A DNA stretch of 26,392 nucleotides, from positions 1 to 26,392 of the forward strand of contig JBBQUP010000049.1 of the NCBI GenBank assembly GCA_038212305.1. The letters run 5' to 3'. The DNA is from JBBQUP01 sp038212305. Lineage in GTDB: Bacteria > Bacteroidota > Bacteroidia > Bacteroidales > Marinilabiliaceae. A program made the position numbers and the translations under genes. This document shows positions 1-8,080 of this stretch, one piece after another (the first letter of the stretch is position 1; each line of letters opens with the position of its first letter). The notes under the pieces were generated by a model. It was not told the DNA's origin. It worked only from the letters and a program-made list of their open reading frames with translations, and searched no databases.

Positions 1-117
1 CAAACAAACGCAAAAGCTGAAAGATTAAATGGAAAGATTAACCGATTTATTTCTAATAATTATGGAATCAAAGATAAAGATTTTGCTCTATACAGAATCG
101 CCAAATATTTTTCATAG
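1..117 (+). CDS. Transposase, C-terminal 38 residues only
   Basis: Frame 1 is open from the first base and ends with TAG at 115-117. The 38 residues include NAKAERLNGKI near the start, then a YGIKDKDFALYRI stretch, and finish KYFS. This matches the C-terminal tail I associate with DDE transposases of the ISL3 group common in Bacteroidota (often named ISAon1 family): a conserved 'N-x-x-A-E-x-x-N' segment with the catalytic Glu, then an aromatic 'F-x-L-Y-R-I' end. The catalytic DDE Asp residues and the DNA-binding N-terminus are upstream of the window. The family name comes from memory of the motif, not a search; that it is a transposase tail is more certain than the exact family. Confidence 0.75.
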   Translation, partial: QTNAKAERLNGKINRFISNNYGIKDKDFALYRIAKYFS

Positions 118-139
118 CACCTCAAAAAAAGAATTAACC
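1..139 (+). mobile_element. Right end of an insertion sequence (ISL3/ISAon1-like), left border copy
   Basis: This block is identical, as reverse complement, to 26254-26392. It holds the 3' end of a transposase reading frame (stop at 115-117) followed by 22 bases of IS end. The identity between the two copies stops exactly at 139, which fixes the IS boundary: on its outer strand the terminus begins GGTTAATTC. A terminus starting with GG is in keeping with ISL3-type elements. The rest of the IS lies outside the window. No target duplication can be tested because only one end of each copy is present. Confidence 0.85.
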
Positions 140-1225
140 GATTTTCCCGAAGGCGTTTGAGAAATTAATAAAAGATACGCCTGTAAACAATCGGTTTTTT
201 AAATCAACTGGAACCTACCAAATTGCCCTGAATGGTTTAAATGCTGTGGATATAGTTAATGAAGACAAAATTGCTTTTGTTATGACGATGGAAGGAGCCA
301 ACATATTAATTCCAGTGATTCCGAAAATTCTGTCTTCCAAAATATTCGAGAAGTGAAGAGTTGGAATGACACACCGGTCTTTTTTGTTTCTTTGGCACAT
401 CATTTTTACAATCAATTGTGTGGACAAGCGCCTAGCATACCCGATGAAGGTGCATTTTTTATCAATCAATCCGAAGGACTTCTTTCTGGTATAACTTCGA
501 AAGGTTGGGCTGTAATTCGTGAGTTACTATCACTTGATGATTCAAATCAGATAGATATTAGTAAAGGACGACGAATTTTAGTTGATTTGAAACACATGAA
601 TGTTGTTTCGCGCAATGATTACTATCAACAAATTATCACTCCCTTAATTGGAACTGTAAATCAAATACCAGTTATTGCTAGCCACTGTTGCTATTCAGGA
701 ATCGATACCATTGCTCAGTTAACAAACGACATGAAGAATGAGAATAATGGTTCGTCAGTTGAAAAATATGGCACAGCTTTTTACCCGTGGAACATTAATT
801 TATGCGATGAGGAAATTCGGCTTATTTTTGCTTCTGGTGGGATAATTGGTTTAAATTTTGATCAAGGAGTTCTTGGTATTTCGGGAAAACAGAAAAAAGA
901 TGTAAATCATTTTAGTCACCTATTTGCCAATATTAGGGCAATGGTTTTAAGTGTTTTAAATGCGAGCGATGAGCAATTGTTTGGTCAGCCGAAACAAAAT
1001 ACCTGGAATTTTATTGGTTGAGGAACCGATTATGATGGGTTCATTGATCCTGCCAATAGTTTTAGTACAGCGCTTAATCTCGAATCGTTTTTCGAACAAT
1101 TAGTGGTTGAGTAAGCGAAACCACAAAATGCCGATTTGCTGATTGAAGGACTTATGCCGGTTGAGATTGCTCGGAAAATTTGTTTTGATAATGCTAGCGA
1201 TTTTATGGTAAAATGGTTTGTTTAG
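140..1225 (+). pseudogene. Peptidase M19-like dipeptidase, IS-truncated and decayed
   Basis: Remnant of a renal-dipeptidase-like (M19) metallopeptidase. Recognisable parts in order are an EGAN segment (~291-302), SLAHHFYNQLCG (~392-424), a GRRILVDLKHMN strand (~565-600), PVIASHCCYSG (~669-702), a GGIIGLNFD segment (~835-861) and GTDYDG (~1022-1039); these resemble the metal-site strands of M19 enzymes. Four lesions are visible. The 5' end is replaced by the IS at 139. An extra AT at about 303-304 shifts the frame (140-302 reads in frame 3, the rest in frame 2). TGA at 1019-1021 lies where a Trp codon would fit, and TAA is at 1112-1114. Beyond each stop the same frame still reads like the protein up to TAG at 1223-1225. 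A 222-residue open stretch (353-1021, GTG first) should not be taken as an intact gene. The last bases overlap the end of the convergent HD-domain gene. Confidence 0.8.
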
Positions 1226-1764
1226 CTAAATAATTTGTGCCATTGTTTAAATTTATCGACTTGCTCAAATCCATGTTTTGCCATTTGTTTAAAAATTTTA
1301 TCAATACTTTTTGTCCTTTCAAGAGGTTCAGTTTTAGAATAAAACTTATCGGCGTAACAAATTATTTGCTCCTCAATTGACACGGGAATCATTTCGCGAT
1401 GAGGTAATGGAATTTGTTTTTCGATGATTTCGGTTATCGACAACCCACAACCAGTATGTCTTTCGCAAACAAGTGCGTGTTTTGGTAACTTTTCTTCCAT
1501 CAACAATTCATATCCTTTGTAACCATGACAAATGTATGGGAGTGAACCAGAGCAGCCAATTTCTTTACCATCAGTTAAGAAAATGCCTATGTCGTGCAAC
1601 ATCGCAGCTTCGTGTATAAAATCATTATCAGCTTTTAGTTCGGGATGTTTTTCTGAAATTGCAATTGCTTTATTGGCAACTAAAGTGCTATGCGTGATTA
1701 AAATACTTTTAGCTACTGGAAAATCTAAATAGTATTTATTTATAATATCGATAAAAGGTATCAT
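1222..1764 (-). CDS. HD-domain (HDIG) phosphohydrolase-like protein
   Basis: 180-residue soluble protein of the HD metal-dependent phosphohydrolase superfamily. The signature is complete: His25, the HDIG motif at His57-Asp58, further histidines at 80 and 103, and Asp139 in CYADKFYS. Together these form the usual H...HD...D metal site. Small stand-alone Bacteroidota HD proteins of this size are usually annotated only as 'HD domain-containing protein'; the substrate (a nucleotide or other phosphomonoester) is unknown. The stop codon overlaps the 3' end of the convergent M19 pseudogene. The ATG at 1764 has no in-frame upstream alternative that looks better, and a -7-like element on this strand (TAATTTTG, 1837-1830) lies about 65 bases upstream. 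Confidence 0.85.
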   Translation of the reverse strand: MIPFIDIINKYYLDFPVAKSILITHSTLVANKAIAISEKHPELKADNDFIHEAAMLHDIGIFLTDGKEIGCSGSLPYICHGYKGYELLMEEKLPKHALVCERHTGCGLSITEIIEKQIPLPHREMIPVSIEEQIICYADKFYSKTEPLERTKSIDKIFKQMAKHGFEQVDKFKQWHKLFS

Positions 1765-1829
1765 GTTAAAACCAATTATATATGTTGAACAATATCTGTT
1801 TCGAGTGTTATTATTAAGGTGTAACCTTG

Positions 1830-1847
1830 CAAAATTACGTACTTTTG
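1830..1847. promoter_or_regulatory. Back-to-back -7 promoter elements between HD gene and fumarase
   Basis: Two matches to the Bacteroidota -7 element TAnnTTTG lie tail to tail, separated by two bases. TACTTTTG on the plus strand (1840-1847) is 34 bases before the fumarase ATG, and TAATTTTG on the minus strand (1837-1830) reads towards the HD gene. No well-spaced -33 TTG is seen for either; the TTG at 1827-1829 is only 10 bases from the plus element. The two promoters would share DNA, so RNA polymerase binding at one could exclude the other. Confidence 0.5.
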
Positions 1848-1881
1848 CTCTGTTAAAATTCTAAAATCTCATTATTATATC

Positions 1882-3486
1882 ATGGCTGAATTTTTTTATC
1901 AAAAACCGTTTCCAATAAAAAAAGATACGACAACTTATAGGCTGTTGACTAAAGAGTTTGTTTCGACAATTAGTTTCGATGGGCGTAAAATTTTAAAAAT
2001 TGATCCTAAAGGACTAGAATTACTGTCGCGTGAAGCCTTTGCAGATGTATCATTTTTTCTTCGTCCTGCTCATCTCGAAAAAGTTAAAAGCATTTTAGAA
2101 GATGTTGAAGCGAGTGATAATGACCGATTTGTTGCGCATGTTATGCTAATGAATCAGGTTGTGGCTGCCGAAGGCGAATTACCAACCTGTCAGGATACCG
2201 GTACTGCAATTGTTGTGGCTAAAAAAGGCGAGGATGTTTATACCGGAGTTGATGATGCTGAATACCTGTCGAAGGGCGCATTTGAAACCTATCGCGACAG
2301 GAATCTTCGCTATTCGCAAGTGGTACCTTTTAGCATGTTCGAAGAAAAAAATACGGGTTCGAACCTACCAGCGCAAATCGATATCTATTCGAATACAGGA
2401 AATAGTTATGAGTTTTTGTTTATGACTAAAGGAGGAGGTTCCGCTAATAAGACTTATTTATATCAACAAACCAAAGCGTTATTGACCGAGGAGAGTTTAA
2501 CCAAATTTGTAAAAGAAAAAATTAAAGATTTAGGAACTTCGGCATGTCCTCCCTACCATTTGGCATTAGTTATTGGTGGAACATCGGCTGAGGCAACTCT
2601 AAGTGCGGTAAAAAAAGCATCTGCAGGATATTTTGATCATTTGCCAACTGAAGGTAATGAAGGGGGACAGGCTTTTAGGGACTTAGTTTGGGAAGAAAAA
2701 GTATTGCACATTTGTCGCGATAGTGGCATTGGTGCGCAATTTGGAGGAAAATATTTTGTACACGATGTTAAAGTTATTCGATTACCTCGCCATGCAGCCT
2801 CTTGTCCGGTTGGTTTAGGTGTAAGTTGCAGTGCCGATAGAAATATTAAAGCTAAAATTACTGAAGATGGAATTTTTCTTGAGGAATTAGAGCGCAATCC
2901 GGCTAAATATCTTCCTAAACAGGCTCCTTATTTAGCACCAGCTGTTGATATTGATTTGGATCTTCCAATGAATGAGGTTTTAGCTGAACTCAGTAAGTAT
3001 CCTATTCGTACTCGTTTAAACTTATCAGGAACATTAATTGTTGCTCGCGACATTGCTCATGCGCAGATAAAACAAATGATTGATGATGGAAAACCAATGC
3101 CTGACTATTTTAAAAAACACCCTGTATATTACGCAGGTCCTGCAAAAACACCTAAAGGAATGGCTTCAGGTAGTTTTGGGCCAACCACGGCAGGTCGCAT
3201 GGATAGCTATGTCGATGGATTTATGAGCTTAGGAGGTTCGATGATAATGTTGGCAAAAGGAAACAGATCGAAAGAGGTAACCGATGCTTGCAAAAAACAT
3301 GGAGGGTTTTATTTGGGCTCAATAGGAGGGCCTGCAGCAATTTTAGCAAAAGATAGCATTAAATCGGTTGAGGTTATTGATTTTGAGGAGCTTGGGATGG
3401 AGGCTGTAAGAAAAATTAGAGTGGAAAACTTCCCTGCATTTATTATTGTGGATGATAAAGGAAATGATTTTTTTGAAAAATTGTAA
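1882..3486 (+). CDS. Fumarate hydratase, class I (iron-sulfur, single chain)
   Basis: 534-residue class I fumarase, which reversibly hydrates fumarate to L-malate in the TCA cycle or the reductive branch used for fumarate respiration. The N-terminal alpha-type domain carries CQDTGTA (Cys103), and Cys222 (ACPPYH) and Cys316 (VSCSADR) complete a three-cysteine set for the [4Fe-4S] cluster. The spacings of 119 and 94 residues equal, as I recall, those of the structurally known Leishmania class I enzyme. The beta-type domain contains NLSGTLIVARDIAHA and ends with a GGPAAILAKD region, so both halves are fused as in other single-chain class I enzymes. Length is as expected for the family. It stands alone with its own likely promoter at 1840-1847 and a terminator at 3578-3610. 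fumA/fumB-type names would apply, but paralogues cannot be told apart. Confidence 0.95.
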   Translation: MAEFFYQKPFPIKKDTTTYRLLTKEFVSTISFDGRKILKIDPKGLELLSREAFADVSFFLRPAHLEKVKSILEDVEASDNDRFVAHVMLMNQVVAAEGELPTCQDTGTAIVVAKKGEDVYTGVDDAEYLSKGAFETYRDRNLRYSQVVPFSMFEEKNTGSNLPAQIDIYSNTGNSYEFLFMTKGGGSANKTYLYQQTKALLTEESLTKFVKEKIKDLGTSACPPYHLALVIGGTSAEATLSAVKKASAGYFDHLPTEGNEGGQAFRDLVWEEKVLHICRDSGIGAQFGGKYFVHDVKVIRLPRHAASCPVGLGVSCSADRNIKAKITEDGIFLEELERNPAKYLPKQAPYLAPAVDIDLDLPMNEVLAELSKYPIRTRLNLSGTLIVARDIAHAQIKQMIDDGKPMPDYFKKHPVYYAGPAKTPKGMASGSFGPTTAGRMDSYVDGFMSLGGSMIMLAKGNRSKEVTDACKKHGGFYLGSIGGPAAILAKDSIKSVEVIDFEELGMEAVRKIRVENFPAFIIVDDKGNDFFEKL

Positions 3487-3577
3487 TCAAAGCATTTCTT
3501 TTGTTAATAAAACACTGTATCTTTACTAAGGTTAGTTTATAGGTTAATATATTTAACCAATTGGGAATTTACAAATT

Positions 3578-3610
3578 AAGCGGGAATATCATTAAGTGAT
3601 ATTCCCGCTT
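3578..3610. terminator. Bidirectional terminator hairpin between fumarase and RNA methyltransferase
   Basis: A perfect 14 bp stem (3578-3591 with 3597-3610) and a 5-base loop TTAAG lie between two convergent genes. The stem is GC-rich at its base (AAGCGGG). It can serve the plus-strand fumarase and the minus-strand methyltransferase, which ends at 3652. Confidence 0.85.
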
Positions 3611-3651
3611 CTGATTTTGTTAAGTAGTTGTTTTTGAGTCGAATATACAGT

Positions 3652-4767
3652 CTAGTACATGCTGTATTTTAAAAATTTGCACTCTAGTGGACCATTAAAT
3701 AATGTGTGTTTAACTGATGGTTTTAAACCAACTTGTTTTAACGCTTCAAAATTAGAACTAATTATCCATGCCTCGTAACCAGTAAACTGTCTTTTCAGTT
3801 GATTACCAAATGATTGATACAAGTCTATAATATCGCGAGGTTTCATTCGTTCTCCATAAGGAGGATTGGTAACAATAAATCCTTTTGGAGCTGGTGGCAC
3901 TAAATCAGCAAAAGGCGAGCATGAGAAATGAATGTATGATTTAATATTAAAATCTAATGCTGATTGACGAGCTAAATCAACAAATTTCATTTGAATATCA
4001 CTTCCTGCTATATGAGTTTTAGGAGGAACAATCATTGCTTGTGCCTCTGCTTTTATTTTATCCCATAATTCCTTATCGAAATTGCCCCAATGCATAAACC
4101 CAAATTCTTTGCGTTTCAATCCTGGTGCAATATTACCTGCAATCATAGCAGCTTCTAAAACAATGGTTCCCGATCCGCACATAGGATCAACCAATGGTTT
4201 ATCGCCTTTCCATCCCGATAAAAGTAGCATTCCAGCTGCTAGCACTTCGTTTAAAGGAGCGATATGGTCGGCAGTTCTATAGCCTCTTCGATGTAACGAT
4301 TCACCAGTGCTATCTAACGATATGGTTACGGTATCCTGACTAATATGCACATTAATTATGAAGTTCGGACGCTCAACATCAACAGAAGGCCTTCGTCCTG
4401 TTTTTTTAACAAATTTATCCGCAATAGCATCTTTTACTTTTAAGGCTACATATTTCGAATGATTAAAAAAATCAGAATGAGTGACTGCATCTACTGCAAA
4501 AGTTTGATCTAGAGTTAAATATGTTCCCCAATCAAAATCGAATACTTTGTTATATAATTCGTTTTCGTTTCGTGCTTTAAAGTTTTGAAGTGGTTGAAGT
4601 ATACGAAGTGCAGTACGCAAATGCAAATTTGCTTTGTATAAAACCTCCTTTGTTGCATCAAACGATACCGCTCGGCGCAATTGAATAATGTTTGTTGCAC
4701 CAATTTGAGCTAACTCTTCTGCCAGCACTGGTTCTAATCCTCGAAACGTTTTTGCAGTTAAATTCAA
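3652..4767 (-). CDS. THUMP-domain class I SAM-dependent RNA methyltransferase (RlmL-like)
   Basis: 371-residue protein with an N-terminal ferredoxin-like/THUMP region (about 1-155) and a C-terminal Rossmann methyltransferase domain. The SAM-binding loop is DPMCGSGT (194-201) and the catalytic motif is NPPYGER (301-307), the N-P-P-Y signature of base-amino methyltransferases. The family includes the N-terminal half of E. coli RlmKL (m2G2445 of 23S rRNA) and YpsC-type proteins, so a guanine-N2 rRNA methyltransferase is the likely role; the exact target nucleotide is not shown by the sequence. Length fits the single-domain relatives, which lack the RlmK half. It is monocistronic, with a terminator at 3578-3610 beyond its stop. 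Confidence 0.9.
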   Translation of the reverse strand: MNLTAKTFRGLEPVLAEELAQIGATNIIQLRRAVSFDATKEVLYKANLHLRTALRILQPLQNFKARNENELYNKVFDFDWGTYLTLDQTFAVDAVTHSDFFNHSKYVALKVKDAIADKFVKKTGRRPSVDVERPNFIINVHISQDTVTISLDSTGESLHRRGYRTADHIAPLNEVLAAGMLLLSGWKGDKPLVDPMCGSGTIVLEAAMIAGNIAPGLKRKEFGFMHWGNFDKELWDKIKAEAQAMIVPPKTHIAGSDIQMKFVDLARQSALDFNIKSYIHFSCSPFADLVPPAPKGFIVTNPPYGERMKPRDIIDLYQSFGNQLKRQFTGYEAWIISSNFEALKQVGLKPSVKHTLFNGPLECKFLKYSMY

Positions 4768-5259
4768 TGTTTTACTTGTTAAGTGAATAAACGCAGGTTT
4801 TATTGTGCGATAAAATTAATGTATTCATTAATACTAATTTAGTTGTGCTAATTAGTCTTTGCAAGAAAATGCCAAATACTGCGTTACGCTCGTTTTTGAA
4901 ACTGTCATTTACAAATAGTAAACTCCTTGATATCAAAAACTTCGAAAGCCTTGTCTTTGACATTTTCTTATCAAAGATGGAAAAAGCAGGAGTTTTCGTG
5001 CCGACACTAAATAAGTATGGGCTACAAAATTAATAAACTACAGGTTTATTCTAGGATTTTATTCTATAAAAGATGTTATCTTTTTAAAACATTGTTTTAA
5101 AGCTATTCATTTGCAATCATTTGATGATATTAATTGATTGATAGTTTGAAAACATTATTGAAAAAGAAGTGTTAAGATTAATACTATTGAGTTTATGCAT
5201 TTTGTAGAGCAAATAAATTTTAAACTCATTTAGATAATTCGGATTTATTAATAAAAAAC
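4768..5259. other. Gene-poor intergenic stretch with an imperfect palindrome
   Basis: No credible gene is seen in these 492 bases. Open frames on both strands (4803-5033 plus, 4772-4963 minus) cover the palindrome at 4861-4971 and lack any recognisable motif, so they are treated as shadows of its symmetry. The remainder is AT-rich, and I see no clear TAnnTTTG element for the DUF2892 gene that follows. Confidence 0.6.
4861..4971. repeat. Imperfect ~110 bp palindrome (possible MITE or hairpin element)
   Basis: Matching arm segments are spaced symmetrically around about position 4916. AAGAAAATG (4863-4871) faces CATTTTCTT (4961-4969), GTTTTTGA (4892-4899) faces TCAAAAAC (4933-4940), and TTTAC (4908-4912) faces GTAAA (4918-4922). 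Between these are mismatches and small offsets. The consistent common centre shows one folded element, not scattered chance matches. It could be a decayed miniature transposable element or a structured RNA; nothing within the window says which. Confidence 0.6.
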
Positions 5260-5451
5260 ATGTGTATGAAAATCAATGTTGGAAGCACCGATAAAGTATT
5301 ACGTATTATTATCGGGTTGGCAATTGTAGGTATTGGTGCCTACCTAAATAGTTGGTGGGGTGCAATAGGGTTAATTCCAATTTTAACAGCTCTTATTAAT
5401 TGGTGCCCTATGTATGCTATTTTTGGAGTGAAAACATGTGCTAAAGAATAG
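5260..5451 (+). CDS. Small DUF2892 inner-membrane protein
   Basis: 63-residue protein of the YgaP-like DUF2892 family. It opens with the typical N-terminal segment (MKINVGSTDKVLRIIIG), followed by two hydrophobic helices (roughly residues 12-30 and 34-52) and a Cys-containing tail (CPMYAIFGVKTC), as in family members. Its role is unknown; relatives are often near rhodanese or sulfur-handling genes, but no such gene is nearby here. Start could be the ATG at 5260 or the one at 5266; the second gives the more usual N-terminus MKINVGS. A terminator hairpin follows at 5470-5505. Confidence 0.88.
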   Translation: MCMKINVGSTDKVLRIIIGLAIVGIGAYLNSWWGAIGLIPILTALINWCPMYAIFGVKTCAKE

Positions 5452-5469
5452 TATGGTTGAGGTAATAAG

Positions 5470-5505
5470 TTAAGTTGCATTTTCAGAATAGAAAATGCAA
5501 CTTAA
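5470..5505. terminator. Bidirectional terminator hairpin
   Basis: A 15 bp perfect stem (5470-5484 with 5491-5505) and a 6-base loop AGAATA sit between the convergent DUF2892 gene and the gene ending at 5543. The stem is AT-rich but long, and T-rich sequence follows on the plus strand. Confidence 0.75.
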
Positions 5506-5542
5506 TTATTTTAGCCTATTTATTTAATTCGAATAGTTCGAA

Positions 5543-6847
5543 CTAATTATTTTTTTCAATTGAGCGTTGTATCTTTTTTATTGCGGTTTCTATCGATTGT
5601 TCTGGTTCAATTACATTGTATTCACCCCAGAATTCTTTATCTGCAAAGCCAGAAACAGCATCTTGCATAATAACATTCATTTTAAGTCGTTCAGAACCTT
5701 TAAAATTCTTTTCTTCCGATGGTTCCCAGTCGGTAACCGCCATCTCAATTGTTGTATAGTAATTTGTGTTAAAGAGCTTTTTATCCCAATCAACTTTAAA
5801 GGTTACTTGACCTCTTGAGTAGCCAAAATACCACTTGCCATTTTTTTGGCGGTAATTTACCAAATAAGCTGCTTCGGTAGGAAATACATTTGCTCCAGCT
5901 GGTTTTTTGAGAATAAACATTGCAGTAGCTTTACTTTTGTTTTTAACATTTAAATTGTACGATGCATTAGTGATTGCAAAACTTTCGGTGTCAATATATA
6001 ATTTTCCATAGAAAAGTGGTTCGTCAACATGTTCACGTTGTTTAAAATCTAAAACATAGATTAGCTTGTCGTTTACACGTGTAATATTCGACAATGAAAA
6101 GTCATAATAACTAACTAGATCATCAGTGAAAACGAGATATGGGTTTTTCATAATATCGAGCATGAGAGTAGTGTATGGACCTCCTTGGAGTTTAAATGTT
6201 AAGGTATCAAGTTTAGTGTAATCGGCACTTTTTCTGCCTTTGGACATTTTAACCATATCAGGACGTGAGCCATTATAGGGTTGTTTTAGTATTTCAACTA
6301 TAGCTTCCGATAACGACACATAGTTCCATCCTTTTTTAATTGTTTCACGGTAAAATGCAGTCATTAATGCCGCATCATTCATGTAGTTCTCGTTTCGTTT
6401 GTTTAAAACAGTGCTAATCAAATAGTAAGGGTCTTTGGGGAATACATTTATTTCTGATAGTGAAACCGAAATCATTTCCAGTTTAATTCTGTTTTTATCA
6501 TTTCTAAGTTCCGAAATAGGGATTTCTTTTGACTTGTAACCAATATAACTCGCGGTTATACTTTTGTTAACCATTGTTTTGGGAACTTTTAAAATAAATT
6601 CACCTTCTGAATTACTTACAGTTGCAATATTAATTCCAGTAATTGATAATGTTGCAAAGATGAGTGGTTCATTGTTATTTGCATCAACTACAACTCCTTT
6701 GAATTGAACATAGGAAATGGTGTCTGTTTGATTTTCTTTTTTCATATTCAGGTTTCCAGCAGCAATAGAGCCGGAAAGCATTAATGCTAAAGTTGTAACT
6801 GCAAAGAGTTTACTTTTTAGCTGCCAATAGGAATAATGTGTTTTCAT
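5543..6847 (-). CDS. Secreted carboxypeptidase-regulatory-like domain protein
   Basis: 434-residue exported protein. The N-terminus has a basic start and a hydrophobic stretch (about 13-31, LFAVTTLALMLSGSIAA) as a signal peptide. A carboxypeptidase D regulatory-like beta-sandwich (about 46-130) follows, with the usual sequence flow 'G-V-V-V-D-A-N-N-N-E-P-L', 'A-T-V-S-N-S-E-G-E-F' and 'A-S-Y-I-G-Y'. The rest, 140-434, is a long beta-rich region typical of Bacteroidota cell-envelope proteins, some of which carry DUF5686-like parts; I cannot assign this part. The regulatory-like domain is the one found at the N-terminus of SusC-type receptors, but no barrel is present here. A periplasmic or outer-membrane-associated structural role is likely; the substrate is unknown. 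Confidence 0.82.
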   Translation of the reverse strand: MKTHYSYWQLKSKLFAVTTLALMLSGSIAAGNLNMKKENQTDTISYVQFKGVVVDANNNEPLIFATLSITGINIATVSNSEGEFILKVPKTMVNKSITASYIGYKSKEIPISELRNDKNRIKLEMISVSLSEINVFPKDPYYLISTVLNKRNENYMNDAALMTAFYRETIKKGWNYVSLSEAIVEILKQPYNGSRPDMVKMSKGRKSADYTKLDTLTFKLQGGPYTTLMLDIMKNPYLVFTDDLVSYYDFSLSNITRVNDKLIYVLDFKQREHVDEPLFYGKLYIDTESFAITNASYNLNVKNKSKATAMFILKKPAGANVFPTEAAYLVNYRQKNGKWYFGYSRGQVTFKVDWDKKLFNTNYYTTIEMAVTDWEPSEEKNFKGSERLKMNVIMQDAVSGFADKEFWGEYNVIEPEQSIETAIKKIQRSIEKNN

Positions 6848-6982
6848 AATATGGTTTTTTAAGTTGTTTTCATATTAAGGACAATTAGTTTTGAAAAAAC
6901 CCCTATCTACATTCTTATTAATTTATTGTTGTAAATTGATGAATTATTATAAACTCTGCAATCTTAATTAAAAATTAACAGT

Positions 6983-7411
6983 TTGGGATTAGTACAAGAA
7001 TTTAAAACGTTTGCTACAAAAGGAAATGTAGCTGATATAGCCGTAGGTTTAATTATTGGAGCCTCTTTTGGGAAAATAGTAACGTCATTGGTTAATGATA
7101 TTCTTATGCCTCCAATTGGGGTATTAGTAGGTAAAGTCGATTTTACTAATTTATTTGTTGTTTTAGACGCACAAGTGTTTGATAATATTCAGAAGGCAAA
7201 AGAAGCAGGTGCACCTGTTATAGCTTATGGTCAGTTTCTTCAAAATACGTTCGATTTTATTATTGTTGCTTTTGCTATATTTATGGTTATTAAAGGATTA
7301 AATAAATTAAAGAAAGCTGAGGAAAAAAAAGTGGAGCCTGCTGAGCCTCCTGTTCCATCAAGAGAGGAGATATTACTTGGCGAAATACGTGACTTGCTTA
7401 AAACCAAATAG
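6983..7411 (+). CDS. mscL: Large-conductance mechanosensitive channel MscL
   Basis: 142-residue MscL, an emergency valve in the cytoplasmic membrane that opens under osmotic downshock. The N-terminal amphipathic helix (LVQEFKTFATKGNV) leads into TM1 (about 15-42, with the pore-lining GLIIGASFGKIV), then a periplasmic loop, TM2 (about 86-108) and the charged C-terminal bundle (EEILLGEIRDLL). Translation appears to begin at TTG (6983-6985): the frame is closed by TAA at 6965-6967 and holds no ATG or GTG before the conserved N-terminus. The family normally starts within a residue or two of this point. Confidence 0.95.
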   Translation: MGLVQEFKTFATKGNVADIAVGLIIGASFGKIVTSLVNDILMPPIGVLVGKVDFTNLFVVLDAQVFDNIQKAKEAGAPVIAYGQFLQNTFDFIIVAFAIFMVIKGLNKLKKAEEKKVEPAEPPVPSREEILLGEIRDLLKTK

Positions 7412-7480
7412 TTTAGTAAATGGCATTCTCGAAGGGTAATTTTTATTTTTAATAATTGATCTATAGTTCGTCAAGATTCT

Positions 7481-7488
7481 TAATTTTG
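7481..7488 (+). promoter_or_regulatory. -7 promoter element for the isochorismatase-like gene
   Basis: TAATTTTG fits the Bacteroidota -7 consensus TAnnTTTG and ends 19 bases before the ATG at 7508. A TTG at 7456-7458 is a possible -33 element with somewhat long spacing (22 bases). Confidence 0.45.
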
Positions 7489-7507
7489 CGACCTCTAAAA
7501 CAATACT

Positions 7508-8032
7508 ATGGTCGCATTAATAGTTGTAGATGTACAAAAAGGGTTATTTTTAAATGAGAATCCAATTTTGAATGAAAATGAGTTAATCGAAAATATTAAT
7601 CGATTAATAGGTGGAGCTCGTGCAAATAAAATGCCAGTAGTATTTGTTCAGCATGAAGGCAAAAAAGGGGAATCATTTGAGAAAAACTCAGATTCTTGGA
7701 AACTTCATGAAGGTCTTCAAGTTGAAAGTAAAAAAGATGTGTTTATTGGGAAACGGCATAGTAGCTGCTTTCATGGAACTGGATTAGCTGAAAAGCTTAG
7801 AAAATGGGGCGTTGGACAAATAATTATATGTGGATTGAAAACGCCTTACTGTATTGATTCGACTGTTCGACATGGTTATAGTAAAGAATTTAAGGTTATT
7901 TTGGCTAAAGATGCCCATAGCACTAATAATACTTCTTTTTTAGATTCTAATTCAATAATTAACCATCATAATTTAATATTAAGCGACTATGCCGAAATAA
8001 TTTCGGTTAACGATATTCAGTTTATATATTAG
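7508..8032 (+). CDS. Isochorismatase-like cysteine hydrolase
   Basis: 174-residue cysteine hydrolase with the complete isochorismatase-like triad: Asp8 in VVDVQ, Lys82 in GKRHSS and Cys115 in GLKTPYCIDSTVR, where the Cys sits before the conserved D-S-T-V-R. Members cleave amides (nicotinamidase, N-carbamoyl amides) or isochorismate; nothing here separates these. The nicotinamidase metal-binding D-x-H...H cluster is not evident, so nicotinamidase is less likely. It has its own probable promoter and no close operon partner; the 167 bp palindrome at 8081 follows. Confidence 0.88.
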   Translation: MVALIVVDVQKGLFLNENPILNENELIENINRLIGGARANKMPVVFVQHEGKKGESFEKNSDSWKLHEGLQVESKKDVFIGKRHSSCFHGTGLAEKLRKWGVGQIIICGLKTPYCIDSTVRHGYSKEFKVILAKDAHSTNNTSFLDSNSIINHHNLILSDYAEIISVNDIQFIY

Positions 8033-8080
8033 TCAATATCTGAAAATTCGCACTCTATATTAATATTAGGTTGATGCTAG

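Noticed and set aside
353..1021. 222-residue open frame starting at GTG as an intact M19 peptidase
   Set aside because: Homologous sequence continues upstream in another frame and downstream past two in-frame stops, so this is an internal piece of a pseudogene.
4803..5033. 76-residue plus-strand protein, and the 63-residue minus-strand one at 4772-4963
   Set aside because: Both lie across the palindrome, lack any known motif and mirror each other; more likely shadows of the symmetry.
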